Below, in pieces: positions 54,963 to 64,000 of a stretch of 64,000 nucleotides of DNA; positions within the stretch are counted from its first letter, which is position 1; each line of letters begins with the position of its first letter. This stretch comes from Geotrypetes seraphini (lineage: Eukaryota > Chordata > Amphibia > Gymnophiona > Dermophiidae): NCBI RefSeq assembly GCF_902459505.1, contig NC_047096.1, positions 15,900,501-15,964,500 of the forward strand. The letters run 5' to 3'. Under the pieces are notes generated by a model. It saw only the letters and a list, made by a program, of their open reading frames with translations, was not told the origin of the DNA and searched no databases. A program made the translations under genes and the position numbers.

Positions 54963-55724
54963 TTTCTACATAAAAAAGAATTAATATTTTTCAAACAATG
55001 CTTTAATTTAAATATTGATTAAAAACATCACAGTCAATATACCATACAAACTTATAAACACAGGATGCCTAGAATTCTTCAGCAGTGCTCCTAAGTTGAA
55101 ATAAGCAATCATCTAAAAGTTCTAACAGTCCATCACAATGAAGAAGTACTTATCTCTTAAAAGTTCTCATCCGAAATTCTTATTTTCTGAAGTCATCAGA
55201 TCATACTGGGATCAGATGCATCTTCCAAAGTGCTCAGTGCTCTCTCACAAAATCGCAAATGAAAAAAAACCACAAGTGAAAAAAGTTCATTCAAAAAAGT
55301 TCAATTTTAAAACAGTCATAATCCAAAATCATCATTCATAAATCCAGGAAGTCAATACTATTCAAACACCTGTAAGCTGTCAGCAGGCACCTGCGCCTCT
55401 CCTCCTCGCCAGTGTCTTGCGGCTCGCCTGGAATCTCGCTGTGGCACATTAGTAATTGTAAATATTAATGGAATTCAAAAAACTAAACATTCAACAAACA
55501 AATCAAAAACAAAATATCATACAACAAAAAAAGAATTTAAAAATTTTTTTATTTTTTTTTAAATGTGATGTGCTCAGTCAGAGTCGCCCATCCAACACTG
55601 GCAGCAGTGCATTATGTGGATGTTGTTTAAGCATCATAGCACGCCCTGCCTGCCTACCAATGTTATAATTAAATTGTCTCACGGTCAGTATTCAATAATT
55701 GCAGATCAAAGCTTATTAAAAGAT
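54963..55724. other. Intergenic, AT-rich, unassigned
   Basis: No gene recognised; several A/T tracts. Confidence 0.35.
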
Positions 55725-55727
55725 TTA

Positions 55728-55896
55728 GGGCTCCTTTTACAAAGGTGCGCCAGTGTTTTTAGCGCACGCTATAGCACGCGCTACCTGAAAAACTACCGCC
55801 TGCTCAAGAGGAAGTGGTAGCGGCTAGCGCACACGGCATTTTAGCGCGCGCTATTTCGCGCGTTAAGGCCCTAAAGCACCTATGTAAAAGGAGCCC
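55728..55896. mobile_element. Harbinger-like MITE with TTA target duplication
   Basis: TIR gggctccttttacaaaggtg / ctatgtaaaaggagccc; TTA at 55725-55727 and 55897-55899. Confidence 0.85.
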
Positions 55897-55899
55897 TTA

Positions 55900-57140
55900 G
55901 TATTTAGCTCGTCTCAATATTGCAAGAGTATCTTCAGGCAGTAAGGCGCAGCGCTGTCAGTTTTAAAGATGAACCGCTGCCGGACTCGTCCACGTGATAA
56001 ATTAATTAAATCCTTGAAATAAAACATGAGACCCACAGCAGTATGGACTCGCTTGAAACTATAACATTTTTTGAGGGTTATGATCATTGTTTTATATTAT
56101 TGACTTACTTTGTGTCGACTTGCGTTACTTTATGTTACTTCCGTTGATGCAGTGTTCAGGATAAGGAAAGTGTGTGGTCTACAAAAAAGATAGAATACCT
56201 AATTGTGAAACTATTTTTTTGCGAGCCATCGCTGGTCAGACACTTGTACAGCAAACGCATGTGACTAATTATAGTTTCCGACACAAAACCTGGCCTGCTC
56301 CATCTCTCTCTCCTGCTTCTCCCATGCCTCACTTCCTAGGTCAGAGCTTTGGGTATCATGAGCAGAGCTGAACGGAGCGAAGAGGGGAGGGGGTGGGGAC
56401 TTGAGTTATCAGTAAAGAGCTATGACTTAAAGCCTCTTGTCTTCCATTTATGGAGAAATATTCAGATGAGTTCCAGAAGTGCTGGGGGGAACAGAGAAGC
56501 CCTCCTTGAGTCTTATCACACACAGGACTGCATTTTTAACATTCATCTGTGAAGAGTGAGGGGGAGAGTACGGAAAGCAAAACGGGGTAATCTGGGTGTG
56601 GGAAAAGAGCTAATAGAATAGGTCTTCCACTACCTAATAACAAATACTGAAAATTGAACCAGAAAAAATATGAAGATAGGAGAAAAATGTCTATACAATA
56701 ATTTTAGGTTTTTTTAATTTAAATACTCCATACAAAAGAGAAAAATCTCACATTATAAATAGAAAAGGTATAATAATAAATATTTAAATAAGGTGCTCAG
56801 TGTACTATACTTGCCAGGCAACAGCAGTATAGAAAAGAACCAGCCCTTCCTACCTACCACAGTATGTAAAAAGTTTTTCTCTAGCAACCCCAATATAACA
56901 ACTGGGTGAAATCCAAACAGAAAAAGTTCCCAAAAGACTGTGAACTAACAAAAACAAAAAAGGAAACAAAAAAACAAAATGAAAATGCCTTTAAACCTCG
57001 AAGATGCTCAGGAGAATTACTCCTAAAATGCTGTTCTACACACTCAAAATTTCATACAAAATCACACAGGTTTTCAGCTCTTTCAATGTGGAAATATGTT
57101 TTTAAATACACAGTACCTTAAAAATAAGAGGCTGAACTTA
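55900..57140. other. Region upstream of TNNT2, mostly unassigned
   Basis: No repeat signature over most of its length. It contains the regulatory cluster listed separately; 56600-57120 is AT-rich. Confidence 0.4.
56380..56530 (+). promoter_or_regulatory. Candidate muscle regulatory cluster upstream of TNNT2
   Basis: Within 130 bp are a GT/CACCC-type box (around 56389-56400), TTATCA (GATA-factor core, 56406-56411), a perfect CArG box CCATTTATGG (56444-56453) and a second TTATCA (56513-56518). The block shows no repeat signature and lies 1.7 kb before TNNT2 exon 2. SRF and GATA4 sites are usual in cardiac promoters. No TATA box or start site is evident, so it could equally be an enhancer or chance. 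Confidence 0.3.
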
Positions 57141-57415
57141 GACATAAGAACATAAGAATAGCCTTACTGGGTCAGACCACAATGGTCCATCTAGCCCAAT
57201 ATCCTGTCTTCATGGTGGCCAATCCAGGTCACAAGTACCTGGCAAAAACCCAAATAGTAGCAACATTCCGTGCTATCAATCCCAGGGCAAGCAGTGGCTT
57301 CCCCCATGTCTGTCTCAATAACAGACTATGGACTTTTCCTCCAGGAACTTGTCCAAACCTTTCTTAAAACCAGCTACATTAACTGCTCTTATCACACCCT
57401 CTGGCAACACATTCC
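57141..57415 (-). mobile_element. LINE 3' end, CR1-type
   Basis: Starts acataagaacataagaatag; contains the single-copy form of the tail that is doubled at 51711-52281. Confidence 0.8.
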
Positions 57416-58222
57416 ATATTAATTATATTCATTTTTTCCAGGTTTTCTTTGTGTTATTTAAGCAAACATGGCCAGTGGCTCTCAGCCAAGGACGCTTGCT
57501 GTGAGGTCTGGGCCTGAAGATACCTAGCTGTGATAGAAAGTTCATGGCATCATAGGCACAGAAAGCTTTGAATTGAACTGGGAGCTAAAAGAAGCCAAGG
57601 AAGACAACTGTGGAAAAAAAAAGACATATATAGGGCTGCCAAGTTACCTGCTTCCAGGAGGGCAATTTTTGGGTCAGTCCTGGTTTTGAACAGGCATCCT
57701 AAAGAAGTATAATCTTTATAGTCCCCAGTTGGCCTTAAATCTTCCTTCTGGAAGTGAGTCACTTTACAGTCCTATAAGTAGCAGGAAAGAGTTATTTAAA
57801 AGTAAGATCTCTAGATTTTGGTGGGACTGGGTTTCAAATCCCAGCACAGTCAAATCTGCATTTTTTTTTTCTCTTTCTAAAGTACAGAAACTGGGACATT
57901 AGGTGAACATTAGGTATATACAGCAAACGCTGTGCAGTCAAGCAAAGTATTTCAGATAGAACCACTGTATCAAACACAGAATATTAGTGATAACAGATTA
58001 ATTTTAAGGAACACATTTTCTGCCTTTTCCCAGTGCCATTCTAGTGATCATCCTTGGCCTTGTACTAGAACCCAGTACCTGTGTGCTCCTGTCTGGCCAC
58101 AAGGTGTCATAGTTGTGCAACGGCAGAGATTCTTCTCACCCCCCCCCCCCCCCCAACATCCTTTCATTTCTTTATGAGTCTGTTAACTAGGTTAATGAAA
58201 ACCACATCTGTTTCTTTTTTAG
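57416..58222. other. TNNT2: TNNT2 upstream/intron 1 sequence, unassigned
   Basis: A C-rich tract lies at 58138-58155. A word ggtttcaaatccc (57829-57841) looks like a Pol III B box without an A box. No exon 1 identified. Confidence 0.35.
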
Positions 58223-58271
58223 GTCCAGAGCTGAACATGTCTGATACAGAAGAGATCATAGAGGAATACGA
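58223..58271 (+). CDS. TNNT2: TNNT2 exon 2, start codon
   Basis: Acceptor ctgtttcttttttag, 14 nt of 5' UTR, then ATG at 58237 and MSDTEEIIEEY plus GA, donor gtaagtcc. The initiator context (gaacATGT) is modest. The Met-Ser-Asp start is shared by all troponin T genes; IIEEYE is the cardiac-type version. Confidence 0.9.
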
Positions 58272-61200
58272 GTAAGTCCATTACGACCTCATCTTCATTT
58301 CATTTATTAATATTTTTAAACCGCCTTATTCCAAGGCAGGATACAAAAAAAACCTTATGTACATAAATCCCAAACAAATGTGAAATAAAATTGCTTTATT
58401 AATTACTTAACAATTCTAGGAAACAATTTCTAAATTTAATGCTGCAAGAGCACAGAAAGGATGAAAGTAGTGGTTCAGAGGAGGGCTACAACCCCCCCCT
58501 TCCCCCGCCACACACACACACAGTTCCTGTAACACAAACTCTATCTAGAATGACTTATGGAAATGGAAAATGTTCTCTTCAGAGGAATAACATGAAAGTG
58601 AGATACCATGGAAATATTCAAATACCTACCAAACAGGTTCCCAGTGAGGGCTACAGACAAGTCAGACTTTCTTTGTACACTTCTCCCTCTGTATTTGCGA
58701 TTTCCATATCTGTGGTTTCGCTGCTGACTCCACCCCCCAAAAAAATCATCACTAAAGTTTTGTACAGTACTAATAAAAAAAGTTTATCTCTGAAAATCGC
58801 TGCTTCCATGCTTTCTCCCACAAATTCGCTGCTTTCATGCTTCCCAATGTGCACTGAGAAAAAAACGCTGCTTCCCAACATCCCTAGAGAGAAAGGCTTC
58901 TTCCCAGCATGCATGAAATCGCTGGTTGCCTGCCCAGAAATCACTGCTTGCTTATTTCAAAAACTGCGAATAACACTTGAAAAGTTATTTGAAGTACTTT
59001 CAATAGTAAAAACGACGGCGCTTTCCCAAAACCGCAAATAATATACAAAAAGTTATTCACGGTTTTTCCATATTCACACCTATTGGCTGCCCGCATCCAC
59101 CGTGAATATGGAGGGAGAAGTGCCACAATGAATATCCATCAGATATATTTGCATACATTTCATCTAAGAACAAAAGCAATTTGCGTGGCTTAGTTACACA
59201 GAGAACAGAACTTGTATGAGTTGAGAAGTCCTGATTTAGGAGGATTCATCACTTAAGTTCATAATACTGGCATTTTCCATGACAGAAGCAGTTCCAAGAG
59301 AAGGAGGTCCTGATATTAGGAAGGTTGTGCGTTCCTGAGAGTAACAGAGATCTTGAAGAGTGACAGAATTTGGTCTGCAGTGGGAAGATTTAGGGTGAAA
59401 TGAGATGATTTTAAAAAACCCTCGTTGGACCATACCTGCCTTTCCATCGCCCCGTCTCACTCCTCCCCGTCGTATCCAAACTACTTGAATGTACTGTTCA
59501 CCGCCGTTGTCTCGAGCTATCCTTGAACCTTGAACCGCTTCAATCAGGCTTTCGCCCCCTTCATTCTACAGAAACTGCCCCATAATAAATCTCCAGTGAC
59601 CTGCTCTTGGCCAAATCCAGAGGCCTCTACTCCATCCATATCCTCCTTGATCTATCTGCAACTTTTGACACTGTAAATCACCATCTCCTCATTGACACAC
59701 TGTCCTCACTTGGATTTCAGGGCTCTGTTATCGCATGGTTTTCTTCCTCTTTCTCCTTAGTATATGCTCTGGTAGATCCTCCTATCGGTTGGTATACTTC
59801 AGGGTTCGGTCCTAGGACCACGTCTTTTTCCATCTATACTTCTTCCCTTGGTACTTTAATCTCCTCACATAGCTTCTAGTATCACCTCTATGCTGGCGAA
59901 TCACAGATCTCTCTCTCTCTCTACACCGGAAATCTCAGCCCAACCAAGAAGAGAATGATGTGGAGCCATGAAACTTACAAGTTATTCCACACTTTTCTTG
60001 ACACTTTTCGTTTCAATGAGGCAAATGCATCTAGTAAGTGGGCACAAATATAGGGAAACCAAGCCATTGTGACATCACCGATGAGGTTGGCTCTTAGGCA
60101 CTGGTGGAATGAGGCATTATGATATCACAATAGGAGGGGCCACTGAAACGTTCTCAGCCCAACCAAGAAGAGAATGAAGTGGAGCCATGAAACTTACAAG
60201 TTATTCCACACATTTCTTGACACATTTCATTTTATTTCATATCAGCAGCCCATCATATTTAAAAATGGTCAATATTAATATTCAGAATACATACAAAATT
60301 CACTGAAAAACTAATAGACAAGATTGACACGGAAAGGGAGGGATCAGAACTGCACAACAATTAATTCCAATGCAAACATTTGACAGACATAAAAGGGATT
60401 TTTATAATTACAAAAATCCTATTTTGGCAACATTTAGGGTACATTCAAAGCCTAGATAGCCACATCTTGATGCGTGTTTTATATTTCTTGCAAGAGTTTT
60501 CCATATAGATGTCCAAGGGGGTGTATTCTCAATGTGGAAGCCAGATGGCTGGATTCCTAGAGGGGTCTAATTTTAGAGCAGGGACTGGTGAGAGGTTTCT
60601 CTGAGAGTATCTGAGGGAATGATCAGGGATATAAGGGATGAGAACAGAGTGCAAATCTGCTGTATAATTTCTATTTAATGTGATTTGAAATCAGAAGCCA
60701 ATTTGATTTTTTGTTGTTGTTTATTTTTTGCAATAAGAGGGTCAAATGTCATACCTTTTTCATTGTATGGCATCCAGAAGGATGTATTTTTGTAAGACGT
60801 GACGCCCTTTAATTTGACACAGTGGGGTTTCAGCTAGTAAAGAATGACAGTGGTGCAAACGATTTATAACAAGTGCATGTAACAAGACCTTCAATCTTTG
60901 CTTTAAGGAGCAAATTTTCCTTAAAGCTACAAGTGTCTTGGTCTCTGTCATATAGATTTGAGAATGGAAGCTAGTCAGATTACAGCATTCATCAATCAGT
61001 GAGGTCAGCAATGAGCTTAGAGTTATTAGAAGTGGTTCTAATCTAATCTAATCCTTAGGTTTGTATACCGCATCATCTCCACGTTCGTAGAGCTCGACGC
61101 GGTTTACAGTAGGAGAAATAGGAAGGAACTACAACAGAGGGTTAGAGGTAGAAGTGTAAAGAAAATTTAGAGGACTTGGGATGCCAAGATATAAGAGTTT

Positions 61201-64000
61201 CCTTGATTCCTAAATTGAAGGGAGACTTACATTTTTTGAGAAAAGCCAGGTTTTCAGATGTTTGGGGAAAACTTGGAGAGAGCTTAAGTTCCGAAGAGGG
61301 GAGGTAAGGTTGTTCCAGAGCTCAGTGATTTTGAAGTGGAGGGAGGTCCCTAGCTTTCCTGTGTGGGAAATGCCTTTTAGCGAGGGGAAGGATAGTTTTA
61401 ATTTGTGGGAGGATCTGGTGGTATTAGGATTTGAGGAATTCCAAGAAAGAGGGATAAAGGGAGGGAGGATACCATATAGGATTTTGAAAGTTAAACAGGC
61501 GCATTTATAGTGGACCCTGGCGATTATCGGAAGCCAGTGGAGCTTGGCCAGGAGCAGGGAGACATGGTTCTATTAATTAATTTAGGGGGCAGTCAAATTG
61601 AGAACAAGGCAAAACCAAGACTGGTACCTGGTATCTGGAGCAGGAATTTGGGCCCCTAGTGAAATAGTAAACAAGTATCTTCTCTCTTTCTCTCTCTGGG
61701 CTTTCTAGGGAACAGGAAGGTAAGATCACCCTCTCTTCTCCATACAACGCTGCACTTATTCAAGGATCTTCATTAACACTTTGCTTGTTCTCTCTTTCCC
61801 TTTGTCACTCATAAAGAAGAATATGCAGAAGGTATGTCTGGCATAAATGTTATTTTAAAATGACTTAGTAACACAAACCCTGCCACTGGCTGAAGCTAGT
61901 CATGTGGGAATAAACAGTGGTGTAATAAGGGAGGGCAGAGGGCGGGACATCCCCAGTGGGGGTGCTGGCACCTCTCCGTCCCTCCATGCTATGCTCATGG
62001 CCTCCCTTCCCCCTATACCTCTTTCAGTCTTCACCAGTGCGAGCAACTTCTCTGGCCTGTTGCTCGCACCAGCCTGGCTCTCCTCTGAAATCACTTCCAG
62101 GTCATGGGGCCAAGAAGTGATGTCAGAGGGAAAGCCAACGAGTGTGGCATAGGGACCGAGGAAGGAGCAAGGGGGTGGGGTGAGGGCAAGAGAGGAGGGG
62201 TGTGTGGGTGGCTCCATCGCCCCGGGCACCTCCTACCTTCGCAATGTCACTGGGTATAAATAAATAAATAATTTATTTATTTAGTAACTGCCTTTATGAA
62301 TTGAGATTCACCCAAGGTGGCGCACAGCAAGTTTTAAAATCTGATACCGTTAAGTATTTTTCCCATCTGCCCTGGCAGACGCACAATCTAACTATTGTAT
62401 CTGGGGCAGTGGAGGGTTAAGAGACTTGCCTAGGATCACAAGCAGCAGCGCTGGGATCAAACCAACAACCTCAGGATGCTGAGACAGCGGCTTCAACCAC
62501 CAGGCCACTCCTCTACTTTAAACAGATTTCCACTTGCCGTCTGATAAATTCTGAAGTTTTTTTTAAAAATCAAAATCATGTACAATCATGGTTCAATACT
62601 TGGCGCGCGTGTTGATCATCAAGACAACACCGCATCTATGGGGAGGAGTTGTCATGATTCTCCCTCTCATACCTATAGTTTTGCCCCTGCACACATCTCC
62701 CTCAACCCTTAGTTGCTCAACTCTAAACTGGCCCTAAGCGTTTTTTGGAGTGTGGTAAGTTTATATCATGTGAGTAACCACATATCATGTAAGGGGCATA
62801 AGTCATAACATCCCTAAGGCCTGAGACCCTTCCTAATAAGGGTGGAGGGAGGGTGCTGAACCGACCGTCTACTACAAGAACTGTTTGCTGTACAAAACAT
62901 CAACCTGAAGGAAAATGCACACCTGCAATTTAACATGCCTCAGTCTTATGCACCTTGCTGGTTGTTTTGATTTGCATCTCAGCAGACCCAAAGAGCATGC
63001 GCTGCATCCCGGGTCCTCTTGTAGTTCTATTTGGGCCATTAGTTATTGTTCTTGATAAGAATTTCAGTAAACCCTAGGAAAGAAAACCGTTCCTAAGAAA
63101 TCCAGCAATCCAATTGGTTCAATAGCCATCCACTAATACAGAACGCCATCTAATACCTATCAGAGACATCAACCAATCTGTGAACAGCTTTAACAATGAC
63201 TAATGACATCACACAGCCCTCATTGGCTTTGCTCTGAGGAATAAATCTCCCATCCTAGATCAAGCCAATACTTGAATTGCTGCTTTTCTTATGGCAAAAG
63301 ATCGCAGTTACCAGAATTGGGAAAAGAACCGTTTTATACCCACAAAGATAAATGAGCCTGTTAATCACTGGACAACCCCCCCCCCCCCTTCCCCCTGTCC
63401 GTCCCCCCGTATTGCTTTATACTAAATGTTTTGGAAAATGTATCATATCCTGTTTCACTGCATGAGCTATATCAGCACCGCAGGAAAACAAACTAATGCA
63501 AATATTGAAGGCACTGATTATATATGAATAATGATGAGAAAGCCTGGCCGCCTCTCATTTGTCACACAATCACCAGCTGGTCTCTTTAACCTCTCACTTA
63601 TTCCTTTGACTGCTGACCTCTAAGATGAGGAAGAATGGATGGAAGAAGGAGAAGATGAAGGTAGTGAAATGTTGCTGTTTCTTCTATCTGTACGTCTATA
63701 GAAAATATTTGAAACAGGAGAAACCAAAAAGGTTCTTTTAATTTTAATAACTAGGATTTGAAATGCGATCAAGCATTTAATATCTATAGTTTTTCCATAA
63801 AGAGTGCCCTTTGCTTCCTCTTTCATCTATAGCAGTGGTCTCAAACTCGTGGCCCGGGGGCCACATGCTATTTTGAGGACCTCAGTACTATTTTGAGGCC
63901 CTCAGTATGTTTATCCTAATCACAAAAGCAAAATAAAACAGTTTCTTGATCATATGTCTCTTTAGCTATAAATGACAATATTATTATTAAGACTTAGTCA
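58223..64000 (+). CDS. TNNT2: Cardiac troponin T gene, 5' part (runs off the window)
   Basis: Four coding exons: 58223-58271 (ATG at 58237), 61709-61719, 61817-61831 and 63625-63660. Read in order they give MSDTEEIIEEYEEQEEEY, then AEDEEEWMEEGEDE, very close to chicken cardiac TNNT2 (MSDSEEVVEEYEEEQEEEYV...EEEWLEEDD) and to the human protein. Exon sizes 11 and 15 nt and the phases match the known TNNT2 gene plan. Troponin T anchors the troponin complex to tropomyosin on sarcomeric thin filaments; this acidic N-terminus is the hypervariable, alternatively spliced part that tunes calcium sensitivity. Position downstream of LAD1 on the same strand supports TNNT2 over TNNT1 or TNNT3. The tropomyosin- and TnI/TnC-binding core lies beyond the right edge; the noncoding first exon was not identified securely. 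Confidence 0.9.
58300..58372 (-). mobile_element. LINE 3' tail
   Basis: tttattaatatttttaaacc and cttattccaaggcaggatac, reverse orientation, just after the exon 2 donor. Confidence 0.55.
58676..59125. mobile_element. Pogo/Tigger-like MITE
   Basis: Ends tacacttctccctctgtatt / gtgaatatggagggagaagt. Confidence 0.75.
59445..59930 (+). mobile_element. LINE reverse-transcriptase fragment
   Basis: A frame at 59607-59879 encodes AKSRGLYSIHILLDLSATFD followed by TVNHHLLIDTLSSLGF, the reverse-transcriptase palm motif region (F-D) of L2/CR1-clade LINEs, with neighbouring coding in other frames. Confidence 0.85.
59934..60233 (+). repeat. Composite: direct repeats of 81 bp around the tgacatcac core
   Basis: tctcagcccaaccaagaaga begins both copies (59934 and 60152). 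The core between contains ttggctcttaggcactggtg. Confidence 0.75.
60480..61020 (-). mobile_element. LINE remnant
   Basis: Minus-strand coding LKVLLHALVINRLHHCHSLL at 60800-60910, the LINE motif usually [13 protein letters not shown]. Confidence 0.6.
61032..61575 (-). mobile_element. LINE 3' end and ORF2 end, decayed
   Basis: Starts with ctaatctaatctaatcc and the tail ttgtataccgcatcatctcc; minus-strand coding contains the HWLP region near 61530. Confidence 0.65.
61709..61719 (+). CDS. TNNT2: TNNT2 exon 3, 11-nt micro-exon
   Basis: Acceptor after a long TC tract (61680-61708, ctttctag); exon GGAACAGGAAG; donor gtaagatc. It completes Glu from exon 2 and adds EQE plus one base. The 11-nt size equals the known third exon of human TNNT2, and the resulting YEEQEEEY agrees with chicken. 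Confidence 0.78.
61817..61831 (+). CDS. TNNT2: TNNT2 exon 4, 15-nt micro-exon
   Basis: Acceptor ttgtcactcataaag, exon AAGAATATGCAGAAG, donor gtatgtct. It adds EEYAE in phase 1-1, so its inclusion or skipping keeps frame. The chicken counterpart reads EEYVE. In human this exon is alternatively spliced; the same is likely here. A hAT element starts 84 bp downstream. Confidence 0.75.
61915..62252. mobile_element. hAT-like MITE, CAGTGGCGTAGC family
   Basis: Starts cagtggtgtaataaggga, ends ccttcgcaatgtcactg; flanks ggaataaa / ggtataaa (7 of 8). Confidence 0.85.
62262..62520 (-). mobile_element. tRNA-derived SINE with LINE-like tail
   Basis: Minus-strand A box (ggtggttgaagc) and B box (gtttgatccc), body gtgatcctaggcaagtctc, and a tail with aaataaata at the left. 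Confidence 0.72.
62521..63624. other. TNNT2: TNNT2 intron 4, unassigned
   Basis: C-rich tract at 63377-63388. No exon or clear repeat seen. Confidence 0.4.
63625..63660 (+). CDS. TNNT2: TNNT2 exon 5, 36-nt cassette exon
   Basis: Acceptor tgacctctaag, exon encoding DEEEWMEEGEDE, donor gtagtgaa (weak at +3 to +5). The core GAGGAAGAATGGATGGAAG is the counterpart of chicken exon 5, which encodes EEWLEEDDG and is included in embryonic heart and skipped in adult; chicken and human versions are 30 nt, so this one is two codons longer. It starts and ends in phase 1, so skipping is frame-neutral. The purine-rich exon is the type that works as a splicing enhancer. Just downstream are TGCTGT-type motifs of the kind bound by MBNL/CELF proteins (inference). 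Confidence 0.82.
63833..64000. mobile_element. hAT element, left end (runs off the window)
   Basis: cagtggtctcaaactcgtgg and cccgggggcc at the start, a typical vertebrate hAT terminus. Confidence 0.65.

Noticed and set aside
57829-57841. B-box-like word as a SINE
   Set aside because: No A box or SINE body nearby.
58237-63660. Troponin T gene as TNNT3 or TNNT1
   Set aside because: IIEEYE, the EEY micro-exon and the EEEW exon match the cardiac form; the neighbour is LAD1, not LSP1.
1-64000. Endogenous retroviruses, other LTR elements, Polintons, toxin genes
   Set aside because: No gag, integrase, envelope, capsid or protein-primed polymerase signature was recognised in any frame.

Overview
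The window is vertebrate nuclear DNA: small exons with GT-AG introns in a sea of LINE, SINE and DNA-transposon copies. Repeats of the kind seen here (CR1/L2-type LINE tails, tRNA-headed SINEs, many hAT-like foldback elements) point to a large amphibian genome, most likely a caecilian. That placement rests on remembered repeat style, not on a search, and is moderate at best.

Two host genes lie on the + strand. The first is LAD1 (ladinin-1): 11 coding exons from 5223 to 41579, whose phases fit throughout and give a 576-residue protein. The second is the 5' part of TNNT2 (cardiac troponin T): the start-codon exon at 58223-58271, two micro-exons (11 and 15 nt), and a 36-nt exon at 63625-63660 that matches the embryonic cassette exon 5 of other vertebrates. 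The gene runs off the right edge. LAD1 followed by TNNT2 on the same strand is the order known from human 1q32, so the locus is orthologous. LAD1 is an actin-associated epithelial protein and TNNT2 a sarcomeric thin-filament protein; they share a neighbourhood, not a pathway.

Layout: 1-4600 is repeats (LINE pieces, a Harbinger-like MITE split by a LINE, a foldback cluster with two SINEs). 4980-5260 is the LAD1 promoter-proximal region and first coding exon. 5261-41531 is LAD1 introns and exons. 41580-58222 is the LAD1 3' side and the space upstream of TNNT2, again mostly repeats, with a possible muscle regulatory cluster near 56390-56520. 58223-64000 is the TNNT2 5' region. No LTR retrovirus-like element, Polinton, rRNA, functional tRNA gene or CRISPR array was recognised.

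The mobile-element record is unusually legible. Many hAT-like elements keep perfect or near-perfect 8-bp target duplications, and several are nested: LINE, then hAT inside it, then MITE inside that, at 25418-27515. The most puzzling signal is a core of about 100 bp with CRE-like inverted ends (ATTGTGACATCA...TGACATCACAAT). It recurs in four different repeat contexts, each time between long direct repeats (about 75-105 bp) of the surrounding sequence.
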